The notes under the pieces were generated by a model. The model made no database searches. It was not told the origin of the DNA and saw nothing but the letters and a program-made list of their open reading frames with translations. A stretch of DNA of 6,743 nucleotides from Clostridiales bacterium. GTDB lineage: Bacteria > Bacillota > Clostridia > Caldicoprobacterales > DTU083. The translations under genes were made by a program, and so were the position numbers. Below are positions 1-6,264 of this stretch, one piece after another (within the stretch, counting starts at the first letter, position 1; every line of letters begins with the position of its first letter). Location: the NCBI GenBank assembly GCA_012512335.1, contig JAAZEK010000290.1:1-6743 (forward strand). Direction: 5' to 3'.

Positions 1-839
1 CCGCCATTAGATTTCGGTAGTGAATTTTGATTGATTTGATTCATTTCACAGAAATAAACAAAGAACCTCTGTACCTTTTCTTTTTCTTCTGAATCGTTTT
101 TCAAATCAGTAATATCCCTTAGAATTTGAGCTATCCAAATATTATCTAAATAACGGGATCTACCTGCATTCCAGGTCATTTTACTTGAATCTTTGTTATC
201 TTCATAGTAATTCCAAAACAGAATCTTTTTAGATTCTTCCTTATTAAGCTGGATCCTATATTCAGGATGTGCAGGAATGAATCCATCTTCGCACAGTTTC
301 CCTATAAAACCTTCTCTTACCATGTAGATACCAGTAATATATCTATCCTCTTCCTGCATATCAGAATCTCTATTCGTTATAATAACAGCACTGTTCTGAT
401 GCAGTCTGACTAGTTTTCTTACCTCTCCTTCTCTTTTGCCGCTCTTTATCTCACCTATGAAAACTTCCCAATCGTTAAATATTCTGTCATGTTCTTCTTC
501 TTCAAGCCAAAAAGCAACCTGAGAGCTTGAATGTAATTTAAGATTTTTCATGATTTTCTTTCTCTCTTGAAGACGTAGCTGTTGTTCATATCGCTCTGCT
601 CTTTCTTTTTCACGAATTTTAGCCTCTACCTTCTTCTCTTCTTCTCTCTCACCTTTCATTTCTTTAACCAGCTCAGCAGCTCTTTTATCTATCATTGTTA
701 AGTGGGTGCCGAAAGCATCAGGAAAAACAAACCTTTTGTTGCCATCAGGGAAATGTACTTCCACTCTGGAATTGGAAAGCTCTACTACGCTTCCTTTGCC
801 GAATTCTTTATGCATTACTTGTTTATTTAATAAGTTCAT
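1..839 (-). CDS. Uncharacterised protein with Tudor/SH3-like N-terminus, 5' part only (runs off left edge)
   Basis: The first 279 residues are visible; the frame is open to the window edge, so the C-terminus is missing. The ATG at 839 is preceded by GGAGG at a 7-nt spacing, which fixes the start. Residues about 5-45 carry a small beta-barrel-like pattern (MHKEFGKGSVVE, then VEVHFPDG and FVFPDAF) resembling the Tudor/SH3-like module seen at the end of UvrD/PcrA helicases. Residues about 50-100 are very rich in Glu, Lys and Arg and should form a charged helix or coiled coil. Residues about 105-279 form a separate domain with alternating hydrophobic stretches, many aromatics and compact motifs such as NRDSDMQEEDR, KLCEDGFIPAH and ILFWNYY. 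I do not recognise a named family for that domain. There is no signal peptide or membrane segment, so it should be cytoplasmic. It is separated from the sugar cluster by 307 bp and has its own promoter, so a role in sugar use is not implied. A nucleic-acid-binding role is only a guess from the N-terminal module. Confidence 0.85.
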   Translation of the reverse strand, partial: MNLLNKQVMHKEFGKGSVVELSNSRVEVHFPDGNKRFVFPDAFGTHLTMIDKRAAELVKEMKGEREEEKKVEAKIREKERAERYEQQLRLQERKKIMKNLKLHSSSQVAFWLEEEEHDRIFNDWEVFIGEIKSGKREGEVRKLVRLHQNSAVIITNRDSDMQEEDRYITGIYMVREGFIGKLCEDGFIPAHPEYRIQLNKEESKKILFWNYYEDNKDSSKMTWNAGRSRYLDNIWIAQILRDITDLKNDSEEKEKVQRFFVYFCEMNQINQNSLPKSNG

Positions 840-846
840 TGCTCTA

Positions 847-851
847 CCTCC
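847..851 (-). promoter_or_regulatory. Ribosome binding site of the uncharacterised protein
   Basis: GGAGG on the minus strand lies 7 nt before the ATG at 839. It supports that ATG as the true start of the gene that leaves the window on the left. Confidence 0.85.
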
Positions 852-1084
852 GTTTTCTAATACTACAAAGCCTCAAGTAAAAAGTTTGGCTTTCTTGTAA
901 AATGACATATATTTGAATAAACCACTAATCTATCATAACACTTCATTGCAAGTTTCAGGGAGAAAATTATATTTGAATTAGATTATCAATAGTCATATCT
1001 CTTTAATACAATGCATTAAATACGAGATGAAAATAACACTAGTGATAGCTGAAAACGCACTATATCAGTATTTAAGCTACTTAT

Positions 1085-1113
1085 ATCTTATCATGTCCTA
1101 CAAAAATAGTCAA
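1085..1113 (-). promoter_or_regulatory. Probable sigma-A promoter facing the uncharacterised gene
   Basis: Read on the minus strand, a -35 box TTGACT (1108-1113) is followed after exactly 17 bp by a -10 box TAAGAT (1085-1090), with TG one base upstream of it (TGATAAGAT), an extended -10 arrangement. Transcription would start near 1078 and give a leader of about 240 nt before the ATG at 839. It lies 34 bp past the stop codon of the regulator gene, so it most likely gives the downstream gene its own expression. The boxes and spacing are seen directly; activity is inferred. Confidence 0.6.
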
Positions 1114-1146
1114 ACATCATGGAAATTAATGGTTTAACCAAGAGTT

Positions 1147-3435
1147 TTAATGATGGGTAGTATCATGCATTTTACGGTAAAGTCCTGGAGTAGTACCCTC
1201 TGCTTTTTTAAACACTCTTATAAAAACACTGCTACTGAGAAAACCGCTATGTTCAGCAATTTGCTGTACGCTTAAATCCGTTTGCCTGAGAAGTTTTTTG
1301 GAATGATTAATTCTGCTATTGCTGATATAATCAACGATGCTAAGTTCATATTCTTCTCTAAATATTTTCGATAAATACGAAGAAGAAAGTTTGAATTCAT
1401 CACCTAATGCGCTTACACTCAAATCAGGATTTTGAAAGTGTTGACTAATATATTTAAGAACTTTTGCACCAATAGTATTGAGGCTCGATTCATCTTGCAT
1501 ATATTTTCGATATTCAATTAGTACATCTGTTAGCTCATTACGAAATGTATCAAGTACATCGCAGTTAATCAAGCGCTCATAGCTGGCCTTTTTCCAGTGA
1601 ATATCCCCGTAAGGCTTTTCATTTAATGCTTTAATAACACTTCCAGACAGATCATACATAAATATTTTAGCTACTTCCGGTTTCGTATGGTGCCCAATGT
1701 CTCCTTCATTAAAAAGCTCATTAACAAAATTGTGTATTGACTCTCTGTTCCTTAGTTCACTTAGAAAGGCTATAATTTTTTGGTCTGTCTTGAAGGAAAA
1801 TGCATAGGATGTTTCTTCTTGCATCATTTCATTATAAGGGATAATTTGGTTAGGACCCATTGTCAATCGATATTGCATGGCTAATAAAGCCTGCTGAAAT
1901 GCTTGAGCTATTCCATCAATACCCTCATTTACGCGACTGATGCTTATGGTAAAATATATTTTAAAATTACTTTCTATAGCCTCTTTTCCTTCTTGAGCTA
2001 TATTTATTATATCCAAGTCATGGTTGTCGCTGTCTGATAAATTTACTAGACAGGCATAGTCATTTTCCGAAATAGGTACTACAAATCCCTGATGTCTTTT
2101 ACCAGATAGTTCTTCCATTATATTTGCTATAACTAACACAATAAGTTCCTGAGAATCAGATAAATTCATATCTACGTCTTTTTTTTCGATTTTCATTAAA
2201 ATAACTGCAAATTGCTCAGATAAGAGATTTATATTGTACTGCTCAAAAACCATATTAATTGAAGAATCCTGATAAATTAAACCATAAAGTAGATTTTTAA
2301 CAAAAGAACCTGTTAAGTCATTTTTCCTATTATGGATCTGCAACATCAGTTTCTCTTGTTCTTCCACGCTTAACTTCAGTGCATTTTCTAAAACATATAT
2401 TTCATTAGTACTCTGAGAGCCCTGAGATAGGTATATAGCCTTTTCATCTAACCACTGAACCAATCTCTTCAAAGGAACTGAATTGCGCTTGGAAAATGCA
2501 TATGCAAGGGCAACTCCTAATGGAGTAATGATCAAGACAAATACTACCAATTGCCTTCTGGAGGCAGTTACTGCTTCTGCTGCTAGCTTCTTTGGGGTGA
2601 TAGATGCATAATAGCAACCAGTCCTATCTGACCGAACTACTTTAGTCACATACTCAGAACCTTCATGCTCCATTTCAAAAGTATTCTCACCAGAGAAATA
2701 GCTTGATAGATCAAAGTTATTATATAATGAATCTGTTGAGGTTAAAAGCATTCCATCCGAGTTATATACAAGATAAGCACTGTGATTCCCTTGTTTGCTA
2801 TCTAATAATGCTCTTTGTAATATAGGTATCCTGAGGACGACGAACACTTTATCAGGGGCTGCTTTTTTATTTTCAGAGTAATCAATATATGAGTAGGCAA
2901 TGCTCCATGCACCTGATGAAGCAGGAAAGGAAATAAAACCATTGGAGGTAGGAGATTTTAATAAACTATTCCAATTCTCCAAATCAAAAGAATCTGTTTG
3001 ATAATACGCATGAAAGAAATTTTGCGAAGATACAGATCCACTTTCTGAAATAACATAATCTTCCTCATTATAGTAAAAGAGAATTCTTTCAATACTCTGG
3101 CTTGTCCTGAAAATATCCTGGAGCACAGAATTAGCTCTATAGCGTGAAAAGGATGAAATCCTATTACCAACAGTGTTAGCGTTGTTTAAATTACTGACAG
3201 CGGTATAAGATTGAAGAGCATAATTTGGCATTTCCGCCAACTTTTCATCTATAAAGCTTCTAAATTGCATTAGTATCGCATTATTGGCACGCTCATTCTC
3301 TTCTACCAAAATATTTGTGGTTTGATTCTGCAATACTGAACTAACTAGCATAACGAATAGAAGTAAGATGATGTAGGATATAAAAAGCTGGGTTAGCACG
3401 CTTGTCTTACGTAACAAGCTTCGATGCGATTTCAT
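1147..3435 (-). CDS. Membrane-bound sensor with AraC-type DNA-binding domain (transcriptional regulator)
   Basis: A 762-residue one-component regulator: a sensor spanning the membrane fused directly to a transcription factor. Residues about 14-35 form a first transmembrane helix; 36-293 should be an extracellular sensor of the double-Cache type; 295-315 form the second helix; 316-370 form a HAMP-like or coiled linker. Residues about 405-535 resemble the degenerate GGDEF-like middle domain of YesN/CdaR-type regulators, judged from pattern only and lacking a GGDEF motif. Residues about 655-757 are a canonical AraC/XylS domain with two helix-turn-helix units (SVSALGDEFKLSSSYLSKIF and SVQQIAEHSGFLSSSVFIRV) and the typical FKK...GTTPGLYR ending. 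The start is the ATG at 3435, 8 nt after GGAGG. A TTG five codons upstream overlaps that ribosome binding site and is unlikely to be used. Proteins of this build commonly sit beside LplB/LplC-type sugar transporters and activate them, which fits here. The gene is separated from the GH3 gene by a terminator, so it is probably transcribed on its own. The ligand cannot be read from the sequence. Confidence 0.93.
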   Translation of the reverse strand: MKSHRSLLRKTSVLTQLFISYIILLLFVMLVSSVLQNQTTNILVEENERANNAILMQFRSFIDEKLAEMPNYALQSYTAVSNLNNANTVGNRISSFSRYRANSVLQDIFRTSQSIERILFYYNEEDYVISESGSVSSQNFFHAYYQTDSFDLENWNSLLKSPTSNGFISFPASSGAWSIAYSYIDYSENKKAAPDKVFVVLRIPILQRALLDSKQGNHSAYLVYNSDGMLLTSTDSLYNNFDLSSYFSGENTFEMEHEGSEYVTKVVRSDRTGCYYASITPKKLAAEAVTASRRQLVVFVLIITPLGVALAYAFSKRNSVPLKRLVQWLDEKAIYLSQGSQSTNEIYVLENALKLSVEEQEKLMLQIHNRKNDLTGSFVKNLLYGLIYQDSSINMVFEQYNINLLSEQFAVILMKIEKKDVDMNLSDSQELIVLVIANIMEELSGKRHQGFVVPISENDYACLVNLSDSDNHDLDIINIAQEGKEAIESNFKIYFTISISRVNEGIDGIAQAFQQALLAMQYRLTMGPNQIIPYNEMMQEETSYAFSFKTDQKIIAFLSELRNRESIHNFVNELFNEGDIGHHTKPEVAKIFMYDLSGSVIKALNEKPYGDIHWKKASYERLINCDVLDTFRNELTDVLIEYRKYMQDESSLNTIGAKVLKYISQHFQNPDLSVSALGDEFKLSSSYLSKIFREEYELSIVDYISNSRINHSKKLLRQTDLSVQQIAEHSGFLSSSVFIRVFKKAEGTTPGLYRKMHDTTHH

Positions 3436-3443
3436 ACTGATGT

Positions 3444-3448
3444 CCTCC
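3444..3448 (-). promoter_or_regulatory. Ribosome binding site deciding the regulator's start
   Basis: GGAGG on the minus strand is 8 nt from the ATG at 3435. A longer reading from the TTG at 3450 would translate the GGAGG itself as codons 2-3, so the shorter 762-residue protein is preferred. Confidence 0.85.
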
Positions 3449-3455
3449 AAATTTG

Positions 3456-3487
3456 TTATGCATAATATAGCATTCTACAAATAGAAT
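3456..3487. promoter_or_regulatory. Two inverted repeats in the regulator's upstream region, possible operators
   Basis: A perfect 10-bp palindrome TTATGCATAA (3456-3465) and a perfect inverted repeat ATTCTA-CAAA-TAGAAT (3472-3487, 6-bp arms, 4-bp centre) lie between the GH3 terminator and the regulator's ribosome binding site. Candidate promoter elements overlap them: TATTAT (about 3462-3467) and an extended -10 TGGTATTCT (about 3482-3490), both without a good -35 box. The position would suit an operator for self-control or another regulator. AraC proteins usually bind direct repeats rather than palindromes, so the binding protein is unknown. Confidence 0.35.
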
Positions 3488-3521
3488 ACCATAAAACCAG
3501 TGGAATTTGGAGTATGTTTTT

Positions 3522-3574
3522 TTAAAATTAAACCCGACCTTTGCTAAATTTTACGTTTAGCAAAATGTCGGGTT
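3522..3574 (-). terminator. Intrinsic terminator of the transporter-GH3 operon
   Basis: On the minus strand, 13 nt after the GH3 stop codon, the arms AACCCGAC/TTTGCTAAA and TTTAGCAAA/GTCGGGTT pair over about 17 bp with one small 1x2 internal loop and a 7-nt loop. They are followed by TAATTTT after the final GGGTT, a short uridine-rich tail. The hairpin closes the operon and separates it from the regulator gene. There is no T-run on the plus side, so it is directional. Confidence 0.85.
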
Positions 3575-3587
3575 ATATGTGCTTTAT

Positions 3588-5303
3588 TCACTTACTAATC
3601 TTTAATGAGATAGGCCATTCACCTTCTGGGTGAATTTCACCAAATAAAGTTCCTGCTACAACTGCCATGTTATTTGGGGTAGTAGCAAATGTTATAACTA
3701 CAGTATCTGCTTCTTTTGGAATAGAAAGATCCTCATAAGGTGTGTTTGTCACAAGAATTATTTTCTTTGATGGGTCTAAGCACAATTCTTGCACCATTTC
3801 ATTATTAGCAAGTTGTGACCTTGTAAAGAAATTAGTAATTACTATGGTATCAAATTCCTTTACAATCGCTCTTATTCTCTCAATATCGTTCTCATCCATA
3901 GAGTACGCTGTTTCCAGGTAAGCAATATTTTGATTATATTTTGTGCTGTTATAGAAAAGCATCCCTGGATGCCACTCATAATTATTAGGAGTTTGCTCAG
4001 TTTGCTCAATTATCAGGATCTTATCTTCCTTGGATAAAGGAAGCACTTCCTTCCTATCTCTTGCTACAAGAACCGACCTTTTAGCTACAAGTTTGGATAG
4101 ATATTTGATTTTTTCATTATTTAGTATACTGTCTACGGTATTGTCTGGAACCTTATCCTGAGTAAACAGTCCATATTCATACTTAGTGTTTAATACCCTG
4201 TAAACCTTCTTATCCAGTTCATCTTCTGGAATTCTGCCGTCTAATACAAACTGCTTGATTGTATTAAAAGTTTCATCTACCAGTACCCCTTCTGCCTTCA
4301 TCAATACTAAGTCTGCACCTGCTTCCAATGATAAAGCGCACGCATTAGCTACTCCATATTCCTTGGCAACTGCTCCCATTGTCATGCTATCAGTTGTAAT
4401 AACGCCATCAAAACCAAGCTCATTTCTTAGTAAGCCCGTTAGTATCTTCTTAGATACAGTAGCTATATAATCTGGGTCTATTGCAGGGAATATGCTATGG
4501 GCAATCATAATAGATGGCAGCAAGTCCTTCTTTATTAATTCTATATAAGGCAATAACTCTCTTTTCATTAGAGTTTCCTTATCAGCAGTTATTACAGGTA
4601 CTTCATAATGAGCGTCTACAGGCGAGTCCCCTCTACCTGGAAAGTGCTTGGCTGTAGCTATTAATCCTTCTTCTTTAAAACCAATACAAGACTGCTCTGC
4701 ATATTCAACAACTTCATCTACTCTGTCTGAATAGGCTCTAATATTGACTTCTCGATTATTAGCTACTACATTAACATCCAATACGGGAGAATGAATCCAA
4801 TTAAAGCCAACCGCTCTGCTTTGTGCAGAAACAGCCTTTGCAATCTCATAAGCTAACTTACTATCACCGGTAGCTCGAATACCCATGGGCTTTGGAAATA
4901 CGTTAACACCAGCAAAATCAAAATTAGCACTTGTTCCACCTTCCTGGTCAAAGGAAAAATGGAGAGGTATGCCCAAAGGTCGGCTTAAGGCTAACTCCTG
5001 TAACTCATCTAGCATCTCTTTATATTGTGTGGCAGTTACTGAAGGCGCTTGCACACCCTTCTTATACCCTTTGTTAGAGCTTACATCAAGCACGCTCTTG
5101 CCAGTTTTTGGATCAGTATAGTTCCCAAAGTTTCTAGCACCAGGGGTCAATCGTAAACCACCGCAATTGTATTTGGTAATATATTTATAAATATGTGGCC
5201 GCGGAAGTGTCCCCGCGAAGCCTAAGGTTAACAATGAACCAACTTTTTGTTCCAAAGTCATCTTAGAAATTAGGTTATTAATATAATTGTTATTCTTATT
5301 CAA
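3588..5303 (-). CDS. Cytoplasmic family 3 glycoside hydrolase, NagZ-type beta-N-acetylglucosaminidase-like
   Basis: A 571-residue enzyme predicted to cleave beta-linked N-acetylglucosamine or a related sugar from an imported oligosaccharide. Residues about 15-380 form the GH3 barrel. The loop KHFPGRGDSPVDAH (219-232) supplies the Asp230-His232 pair matching the acid/base dyad of Bacillus NagZ (D-S-H there), and Asp305 in VITTDSMTM is the expected nucleophile. DQEGG (119-123) is the usual sugar-binding loop. Residues about 400-571 form a second, Rossmann-like C-terminal domain ending in FGEIHPEGEWPISL, as in two-domain GH3 enzymes. Oddities are Arg224 where NagZ proteins have His (GHGD), no Arg after DQEGG, and roughly 35 extra residues at about 55-90. 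There is no signal peptide, so it should act inside the cell on sugar brought in by the permeases encoded just upstream. The start is TTG at 5303, 10 nt after AGGAGG; the next in-frame ATG (5261) has no ribosome binding site and would remove the first helix. Exact substrate, and whether it hydrolyses or phosphorolyses, is open. Confidence 0.92.
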   Translation of the reverse strand: MNKNNNYINNLISKMTLEQKVGSLLTLGFAGTLPRPHIYKYITKYNCGGLRLTPGARNFGNYTDPKTGKSVLDVSSNKGYKKGVQAPSVTATQYKEMLDELQELALSRPLGIPLHFSFDQEGGTSANFDFAGVNVFPKPMGIRATGDSKLAYEIAKAVSAQSRAVGFNWIHSPVLDVNVVANNREVNIRAYSDRVDEVVEYAEQSCIGFKEEGLIATAKHFPGRGDSPVDAHYEVPVITADKETLMKRELLPYIELIKKDLLPSIMIAHSIFPAIDPDYIATVSKKILTGLLRNELGFDGVITTDSMTMGAVAKEYGVANACALSLEAGADLVLMKAEGVLVDETFNTIKQFVLDGRIPEDELDKKVYRVLNTKYEYGLFTQDKVPDNTVDSILNNEKIKYLSKLVAKRSVLVARDRKEVLPLSKEDKILIIEQTEQTPNNYEWHPGMLFYNSTKYNQNIAYLETAYSMDENDIERIRAIVKEFDTIVITNFFTRSQLANNEMVQELCLDPSKKIILVTNTPYEDLSIPKEADTVVITFATTPNNMAVVAGTLFGEIHPEGEWPISLKISK

Positions 5304-5313
5304 TTAGTATGTT

Positions 5314-5319
5314 CCTCCT
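5314..5319 (-). promoter_or_regulatory. Ribosome binding site supporting a TTG start of the GH3 gene
   Basis: AGGAGG on the minus strand lies 10 nt before TTG at 5303. No ATG or GTG in frame lies between them, so this strong site argues for UUG initiation. Confidence 0.8.
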
Positions 5320-5331
5320 CATTTGTCTTTT

Positions 5332-5348
5332 CTATTTATCATAAATAG
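5332..5348. repeat. Perfect 17-bp palindrome in the permease-GH3 gap
   Basis: CTATTTAT-C-ATAAATAG has 8-bp arms around a single central base. It lies 12 bp upstream of the AGGAGG of the GH3 gene. It could be a DNA operator for a dimeric regulator or, as RNA, a short stem (CTATTT/AAATAG with a 5-nt loop) ahead of the ribosome binding site. The symmetry is seen directly; the role is inferred. Confidence 0.55.
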
Positions 5349-5356
5349 GCATCATA

Positions 5357-5370
5357 TGAATCGCGATTCA
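5357..5370. repeat. Perfect 14-bp palindrome overlapping the permease stop codon
   Basis: TGAATCGCGATTCA is its own reverse complement, and its last three plus-strand bases (5368-5370) are the reverse complement of the permease's TGA stop. It is separated by 8 bp from the second palindrome at 5332-5348. The shape suits an operator, but the centre is GC rather than CG, so it does not match the CcpA cre consensus. A possible -10 box TATGAT begins right beside it on the minus strand. Confidence 0.5.
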
Positions 5371-6246
5371 CCCTTTAACGGCCCCTATCATAACACCCTT
5401 CATAAAGTATTTCTGCAAAAATGGATATACCATAAGAATAGGAACTGTAGAAATAACTATAGCAGCGTATTTAATTGTCTCTGCATATGAATTAACATCA
5501 TCACCGCTTACTGCTGTTGAGTTTAGGATATCAGAATCAGCTATTAGTAGAGATCTTAAAATTGGTTGCAAGGGCAACTTTGTCTGATCCTTGATATAGA
5601 TAGTGGCAGTAAACCAGCTGTTCCAATGACCTACTCCATAATACAGTAATAAAACAGCTATAGTTGACTTAATAAGTGGTATAATAATTTTAAACAAAAT
5701 TGTTAGGTCTTGAGCACCGTCAATATAAGCAGATTCAACCAAACTTTCTGGAATAGCTTCTATTGCTGTTTTTGTAATAATAGCATTATAAACAGAAACA
5801 CTTCCTGGAAGTATAAGTGACCAAATCGAATCATACAATCCCAGGTCCTGTATGTTTAGAAATCCAGGAATCATACCACCACTAAAAAACATGGTAAACA
5901 TAAAGAACGGAATCAATATCTTCTTAAGCATTGCATCCTTGCTTGCCATAAAATAACCGCAAAATACTGTCATTACTATATTAATAGGCAATCCTACAGC
6001 TAAAATAAATAATATGTTCTTATATCCATTCATCAATAATGGATGTCTGAAAGCAAGCTTGTATGCACCTGTTGTAAAACCTAAAGGTTTCGTTATAATC
6101 CCAGGCTCTGCAATTAATAGTGAGTTATCACTTAAAGAAGCAATTACTACATAATACATTGGATATAAGGTAATTATCATTAAAATTATCATTAGCATAA
6201 TGTTGAATATGTCAAATGTCTTTTCTCCTTTGGTTGCTTTTATCAT
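5368..6246 (-). CDS. LplC/YtcP-like carbohydrate ABC transporter permease
   Basis: A 292-residue inner permease of the MalG/LplC class, of normal length for the family. Six membrane helices can be drawn at about 13-36, 76-98, 108-128, 141-160, 186-206 and 258-278. The EAA loop that docks on the ATPase is clear at 171-190 (ESAYIDGAQ followed by FKIIIP), with conserved Gly177. The C-terminus (QKYFMKGVMIGAVKG) is characteristic of the LplC/YtcP subgroup. The ATG at 6246 follows AGGTG at 7 nt. Only 18 bp separate it from the LplB-like gene before it, so the two are co-transcribed and should form the heterodimeric channel. The GH3 gene follows after 64 bp and should process the transported sugar. 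The family carries di- to oligosaccharides or substituted sugars; the particular substrate cannot be read from the permease. Confidence 0.95.
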   Translation of the reverse strand: MIKATKGEKTFDIFNIMLMIILMIITLYPMYYVVIASLSDNSLLIAEPGIITKPLGFTTGAYKLAFRHPLLMNGYKNILFILAVGLPINIVMTVFCGYFMASKDAMLKKILIPFFMFTMFFSGGMIPGFLNIQDLGLYDSIWSLILPGSVSVYNAIITKTAIEAIPESLVESAYIDGAQDLTILFKIIIPLIKSTIAVLLLYYGVGHWNSWFTATIYIKDQTKLPLQPILRSLLIADSDILNSTAVSGDDVNSYAETIKYAAIVISTVPILMVYPFLQKYFMKGVMIGAVKG

Positions 6247-6264
6247 TCTAATTCACCTCTCACT

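Larger units (their letters stand above)
840..1146. other. Gene-free stretch between regulator and uncharacterised gene
   Basis: This AT-rich 307-bp gap follows the regulator's stop codon and ends at the ATG of the uncharacterised gene. It holds a good minus-strand promoter (1085-1113), a second possible -10 box TATAAT (966-971) without a convincing -35, and another isolated TATGAT (932-937). An 11-bp direct repeat TATATTTGAAT occurs at 908-918 and 968-978. A small 6-bp stem (AAAGCC at 888-893 with GGCTTT at 867-872, read on the minus strand) sits just ahead of the ribosome binding site. I see no RNA gene, no recognisable riboswitch and no clear terminator for the regulator gene, so read-through from it is possible. 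Confidence 0.6.

Noticed and set aside
695..900. Two overlapping plus-strand open frames of 61 and 64 codons
   Set aside because: They are antisense to the start of the uncharacterised minus-strand gene, which has a strong ribosome binding site and a protein-like sequence; the plus frames show no family pattern.
863..946. 27-codon leader peptide on the minus strand before the uncharacterised gene
   Set aside because: It has no ribosome binding site and no run of regulatory codons or other leader-peptide signature.
1105..1146. Hairpin terminator after the regulator gene
   Set aside because: The only symmetry (TGGTTTAACCA) has very short arms with a one-base centre and is not followed by a T-run; it would not fold as a terminator.
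2958..3170. 70-codon minus-strand open frame
   Set aside because: It lies in another frame inside the sensor domain of the regulator and has no convincing features.
4255..5121. Plus-strand open frames at 4255-4470 and 4885-5121
   Set aside because: Both are antisense within the GH3 gene, whose catalytic motifs are intact; they are composition shadows.
5356..5371. CcpA cre site at the permease stop codon
   Set aside because: The palindrome has GC at the centre instead of the required CG and differs at other conserved cre positions, so catabolite control by CcpA is not supported here.
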